DNA of 64,000 bases, from NCBI GenBank assembly GCA_027563935.2, contig CM050451.1, forward strand, positions 106,047,565-106,111,564. The letters run 5' to 3'. This stretch comes from Costus lasius (Eukaryota; Streptophyta; Magnoliopsida; Zingiberales; Costaceae). The position numbers and the translations under genes are program-made. Shown here piece by piece: positions 60,540 to 64,000 of this stretch. Numbering within the stretch: the stretch's first letter is position 1; every line of letters starts with the position of its first letter. Below the pieces are notes generated by a model, which was given only the letters and a program-made list of their open reading frames with translations, was not told the DNA's origin and did not search any database.

Positions 60540-60690
60540 TCCTCTACTTGGCACTGCGCAAAATTGGCAGTGGTACCGAAGGACATGAGTTGAAATCTAG
60601 GGAGGTGAAATTGAAAACAATAAAATGACTCCTCTACTTGGCATTGCGAAATATTGGCAATGATACCTAAGGTTATGAGTTGAAGTCTAT
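60540..60690 (+). repeat. two-copy CTACTTGGCA..GGTACC repeat before the 3' LTR (element B)
   Basis: CTCCTCTACTTGGCA(C/T)TGCG then TTGGCA(G/A)TG.TACC(G/T)AAGG occurs twice, about 95 bp apart. Related CTTGGCAC and GGTACCGAAG words recur in element C at 47880-48120. Confidence 0.7.
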
Positions 60691-61029
60691 TGCAATAATC
60701 AGCATATCGTACCCTGGATTAAACATTTGAGTTAACCCCAACGATTTGACTCGGAAGGATTGAAATCGCATGAGTGTTTTGTGTAAGCTTGATTGAATCC
60801 TATGTTTGCTGCTTACTAGGTTGTTTGGCATCTAGTATTGTGGAATCAAACTGTTGAACACTTGAGGCAACCGTTTACTTAATTTCTCCTGATTAGATAT
60901 TGGATTGTTATTAAATATTTTTCTAACTTGGATGTATATCTTGACACGAAATATTACTCTTATACCAAACATGTATTTCATCTTATTTTATTGCTTGAGG
61001 ACAAGCAAAGATTTAAGTCTGGAGTATTT

Positions 61030-62426
61030 TGATGCATCGCATTTTGGTAGTGTTTTTCCGTTATATTTCATGTCAAATCTAGGCTTATTTTAACACTTTT
61101 ATACTCATTATAGCCTTATTTCCTTCATATCTTCGGAATCTTCACTTTTTGGCACTTTTATCGAATTTCAGGTAAAAACACCCTTTTCTCGACGTATTTT
61201 GAAGATTCTGAGACCATGGGAAGATTTCTTGTGAGAAAATGAAGCCGCCCATCAAATTTGAGCTCATTCGGAGTTTGCCAGAGAATCACAACCGGGTGAA
61301 CCCCACCAGGTTCACCGATTTTCCTGAAGGTCGAGATCTGCACAGAGAAAAGCATGGCCAGGTGAACCCGGCGCTCTTTCAGCCGAAATTTACAGAATGA
61401 ATCACGGGCAGGTGAACCCCGCAGGGTTCACCCGTGATTCTGACCCAGGGCACGAGCGAGTCCGACCTTGACTCGGTTTTTCATCGATTTCTCACTCATT
61501 CGGAGTCCAAATTTGGCAAGTGAGGTGTCTATAGAAAGCTCTTTCAGAGGTGAACGCAGGGGATATAAAATACCTAATTTTATTTCCCTAATTATTAAGG
61601 AATCACACAAGGAAGTGGCCTGGGGTGGAAGAACACGGCGACGAGGCGATTTTTGGAGATTTTCGGAGATTGAGACACAAGATCATCACAATTTATTTAG
61701 GATTCCTTCGGTTCATCGTCTCCTTCCTCTTAGATTCATTTTCTTGTACTTTCCCTTTCATTAAAAGAGAGATTTTGAGCGTTTCAATGATGATTATAGC
61801 GTAAACCCTATTTCGGGGCTTGGTTGAAGCCCTTTGATGATTTTGATCGCAAACTTTGTATCTATTTTCGTTATTTGGAATGAATTGTGATCATATTTTA
61901 CCTTGGCCGAGTATTTTCACGTGTTAGCCGTTACGATTCATATCGAGAGAAAGATCGTAAGGGTGGAATCTCTTAGTAAAACTTGCGAGACCTCGACACG
62001 AGAGTGCTTGGTCTTCGCTCGAGGATTTCACAGTCTGCTATAGAACTCATTGGGTTCGTCTTAGAATGATCCACCGTGAGAGTAGGAGGTCGGTCTAAGA
62101 CGAACACCGGGGTGTATACTCGAGAGAGGGCACCTTATAACCTAGGGCTAGACTCCTTGTGCAAAACCAATAAACCAAATAATTAATATCTTTCTTGTGC
62201 GATTAAGATTATCATTGCGGTGGAAATCGTAGCCCTGATATCTCTCTCATATTTACCCTCTATCGACGTAGTTGCAATTGCTTGTTTTCGATTTCTGTCT
62301 TCAAAACCCAATTTCGATTCGCCTAGCTATTAGGACTCGGATTTTCCAGTATTCAACCTTGTTCCCTGTGGGATTCGATATCTTTTATATTACTTCGACA
62401 TAACCATGCACTTGCGGGACGTGTCA
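61030..62426 (+). repeat. 3' LTR of element B, 1397 bp
   Basis: It is preceded by GCTTGAGGACAAGCAAAG and the PPT-side sequence AAGTCTGGAGTATT. It starts TGATGCATCG, ends GACGTGTCA and is followed by the TSD ATGCC. Dyads lie at 61296 and 61422. The middle one (61362) has lost its right arm through a short deletion relative to 38269-38288. Confidence 0.9.
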
Positions 62427-62431
62427 ATGCC

Positions 62432-64000
62432 CGGCATAATCTGCTGAACTTAACTTTTGATTCTCTCTATCAAAAGTTTAGGCTGTCTTTATTCTACTTA
62501 GCAGATTCTCTTTTCACATTGGACAGGGTATAGCACATAAGGGCATTTAATCTATTGAACTCATAAGGAAACACATTGCCTTTACCCGATTTATGTTCCC
62601 TTTGGAAGTGGAATTCACCCAAGAATTCCGGCCAACGTGCTTATTTTGCCGACAACTTCTTTTATGTGGTGTAACATTGTTGGTCTTTAGTGCCTCGAAA
62701 AGGTTCTCCGCGTCCGGAGATAGTGGACTCCCACCACCTTTTCCTTCTCGTGGCCAAATACCGTCACTTAGTCTTGTTAGCTTTCAACTCTTAAAAGCTA
62801 AAGGATGCCCATACAATAAAAGTATACCACTGATAGCTTGGTCCCAAGCACCAGTGTGAAACTCGAAAGGCATACTGAAGTCGGGCAACTTCAAGATCGG
62901 TTCACATGCGATACAGACCTTCACTCCCGGAAGGCCGACTGATACCGATCACGCCACTCTCATTTCGAGTTCCCTTCCAGCAGATTACCGAGGGTAAGGC
63001 TTTCCTCGAATAGCCTTTGATGAACCCTCAATAGAGGTTCACCACACCGAGAAAACTCCATACTCGATTTAATTTGAGGGGGCACGCCATTCCGCAATAG
63101 CTTAGACTTTTACCTTGTCCATGCGCACTTGTCCGTGGTCCATCCAAATAAGCATTTCTCTAACTCCAAATAGAATTGATTTTCCCCTCAACAACAGTCA
63201 TATATGACTTGGGTGTTCCTCAACGCTTGAGGAGAAAACCATGATATCATCCAAATACACAACTACATAGTCATCTAAGAAAAGGGGTCAACACTTATTC
63301 CATAGATAACAAAATGTAGGAGGGCTTTAATAGTTCAAATGGCATCACTTTGAACTTGAGGACTCATATCGGGTTACCCATATGGTTTTCCTATTCGTTG
63401 CCCTCGGCATAACGAATTTGTTAGCGACTTGCCCTCAGGTCTAGCTCAGAGAAAACCAATGCTTTCCCTAGTCGATCTCTCAGATCAGGGATAAGCAGTA
63501 TAAGATAACAGTCATTCACCGTTATCTTATCCAAGGTTCGATAGCCAACCCAGAACCTTAGCGACCCGTCCTTCTTCTTTTGGAAGAGCACCGGGGCTCC
63601 ATAAGGCAATACCGTAGGCCGAATGAACCTGGCTTCGAGCAATCCACACCATTGCTAATGAAGCTCGGCCAACTCCATTGGAGAAATACAATATAAGGCC
63701 TTTAGTGGAGGAGTGGATCCTGTCACAAGCTGAACTTGTGATCAATCCCTCTCCTTAGGGGAAAGTGTTTAGAAAGCGCCGATGATAACTCGTCGGAGAA
63801 TTCTTCCAACAAACCCTTCACCAATGAAGGGACCTCCCCTTCGCAAGGAGAGTCGTCAACTCTTGTCTCTCTATGGCAAAACCCTACCACTAGGGTGTTG
63901 CTGACAATGGAAACCCCTCGTTTCCAGCATCACCTGGGTATACCGCCGGATTTAGTCCCGTATGACCCAGTATGCTTTAGTCGTTTTAGGGTGCCTTACG
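62432..64000 (-). pseudogene. element A reverse transcriptase/RNase H remnant
   Basis: Minus-strand frames give [32 protein letters not shown] and VFSELDLRA (63421-63642). The RT active site VVYLDDIMVFS has its YLDD at 63246-63257. Multiple frameshifts and stops. RNase H sequence downstream is too decayed to outline. The reading continues into integrase at 37977 once element B is removed. Confidence 0.85.

Larger units (their letters stand above)
37936..62426 (+). mobile_element. element B: Athila-like LTR retrotransposon, with nested insertions
   Basis: It starts TGATGCATCG and ends GTGTCA, flanked by the target duplication ATGCC (37931-37935 and 62427-62431), inside element A. Its parts are a 5' LTR fragment (37936-38536), gag from 49873, pol to 55669, an env-position ORF to 59788 and a complete 3' LTR (61030-62426). 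Between them lie insertions: a copia-like LTR (K), element C and two solo LTRs. The rest of its 5' LTR, its primer site and the start of gag are missing. Confidence 0.85.
35287..64000 (-). mobile_element. element A: minus-strand Ty3/gypsy retrotransposon, interrupted and cut by the window end
   Basis: Read on the minus strand, RT lies at 63.2-63.6 kb, then RNase H sequence to 62432, integrase at 37977-36970, a PPT-like CCACCTCAGGTGGGGTAGAA just before 36354, and the 3' LTR to 35287. Coordinates 37936-62426 are a foreign insertion (element B) that duplicated ATGCC. The 5' part lies beyond the window. Stops and frameshifts throughout show it is dead. Confidence 0.82.

Overview
The window is nuclear DNA of a flowering plant, most likely a monocot. 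Genes have short exons with canonical GT/AG introns, the MYB gene is GC-rich, the intergenic DNA is AT-rich, and half the window is nested LTR retrotransposons. The species cannot be fixed from sequence alone. All gene models were spliced by eye from reading frame and splice sites.

Gene-bearing half (1-35,286). Six plausible host genes were found: a small TPR protein (2051-3023, +), a four-exon TVP38/TMEM64 (VTT-domain) membrane protein (5189-7165, -), a PR-10/norcoclaurine-synthase-like protein (8406-8990, +), the complex I subunit NDUFB10 with a seven-codon last exon (15304-15716, -), a small uncharacterised protein whose last intron appears to be 7.3 kb long (18790-26627, +), and an R2R3-MYB factor (33857-34809, +). 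Between them lie DNA transposons with readable boundaries: a PIF/Harbinger relic (TSD TTA) ending 49 bp before the fifth gene's start codon, a hAT relic inside that gene's long intron (8-bp TSD ATTCCCAA), and a MITE. There is also a 2.27-kb non-autonomous LTR element carrying a degenerate J-domain (DnaJ) host gene.

Retrotransposon half (35,287-64,000). This is one nest. The outermost unit is a minus-strand Ty3/gypsy element (A), with its 3' LTR at 35287-36354, integrase at about 37.0-37.9 kb and RT at 63.2-63.6 kb. Element B, Athila-like, is inserted into A at 37936-62426 (TSD ATGCC). Inside B sit a copia-like LTR with its tRNA-iMet primer site (K, 38537-41230), a 5'-truncated Athila-like element of a second family (C, 41231-49872), and two solo LTRs of the B family (53482-54586, TSD AGGAC; 56926-58478, TSD CACAG). 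Both Athila-like families have gag-pol plus a third, env-position ORF. All pol genes are broken.

Most unusual observation. Families B and C each carry arrays of a short dyad-symmetric motif spaced about 63-78 bp apart, at the same two places: the U3 part of the LTR (about 250-440 bp in) and the pol/third-ORF spacer. The motif differs completely between families (GTGAACCC-N4-GGGTTCAC in B, CACGGCCGTG in C). Position and period are shared while sequence is not, which suggests a functional, fast-changing cis array, possibly a promoter/enhancer serving both the LTR and the third ORF.
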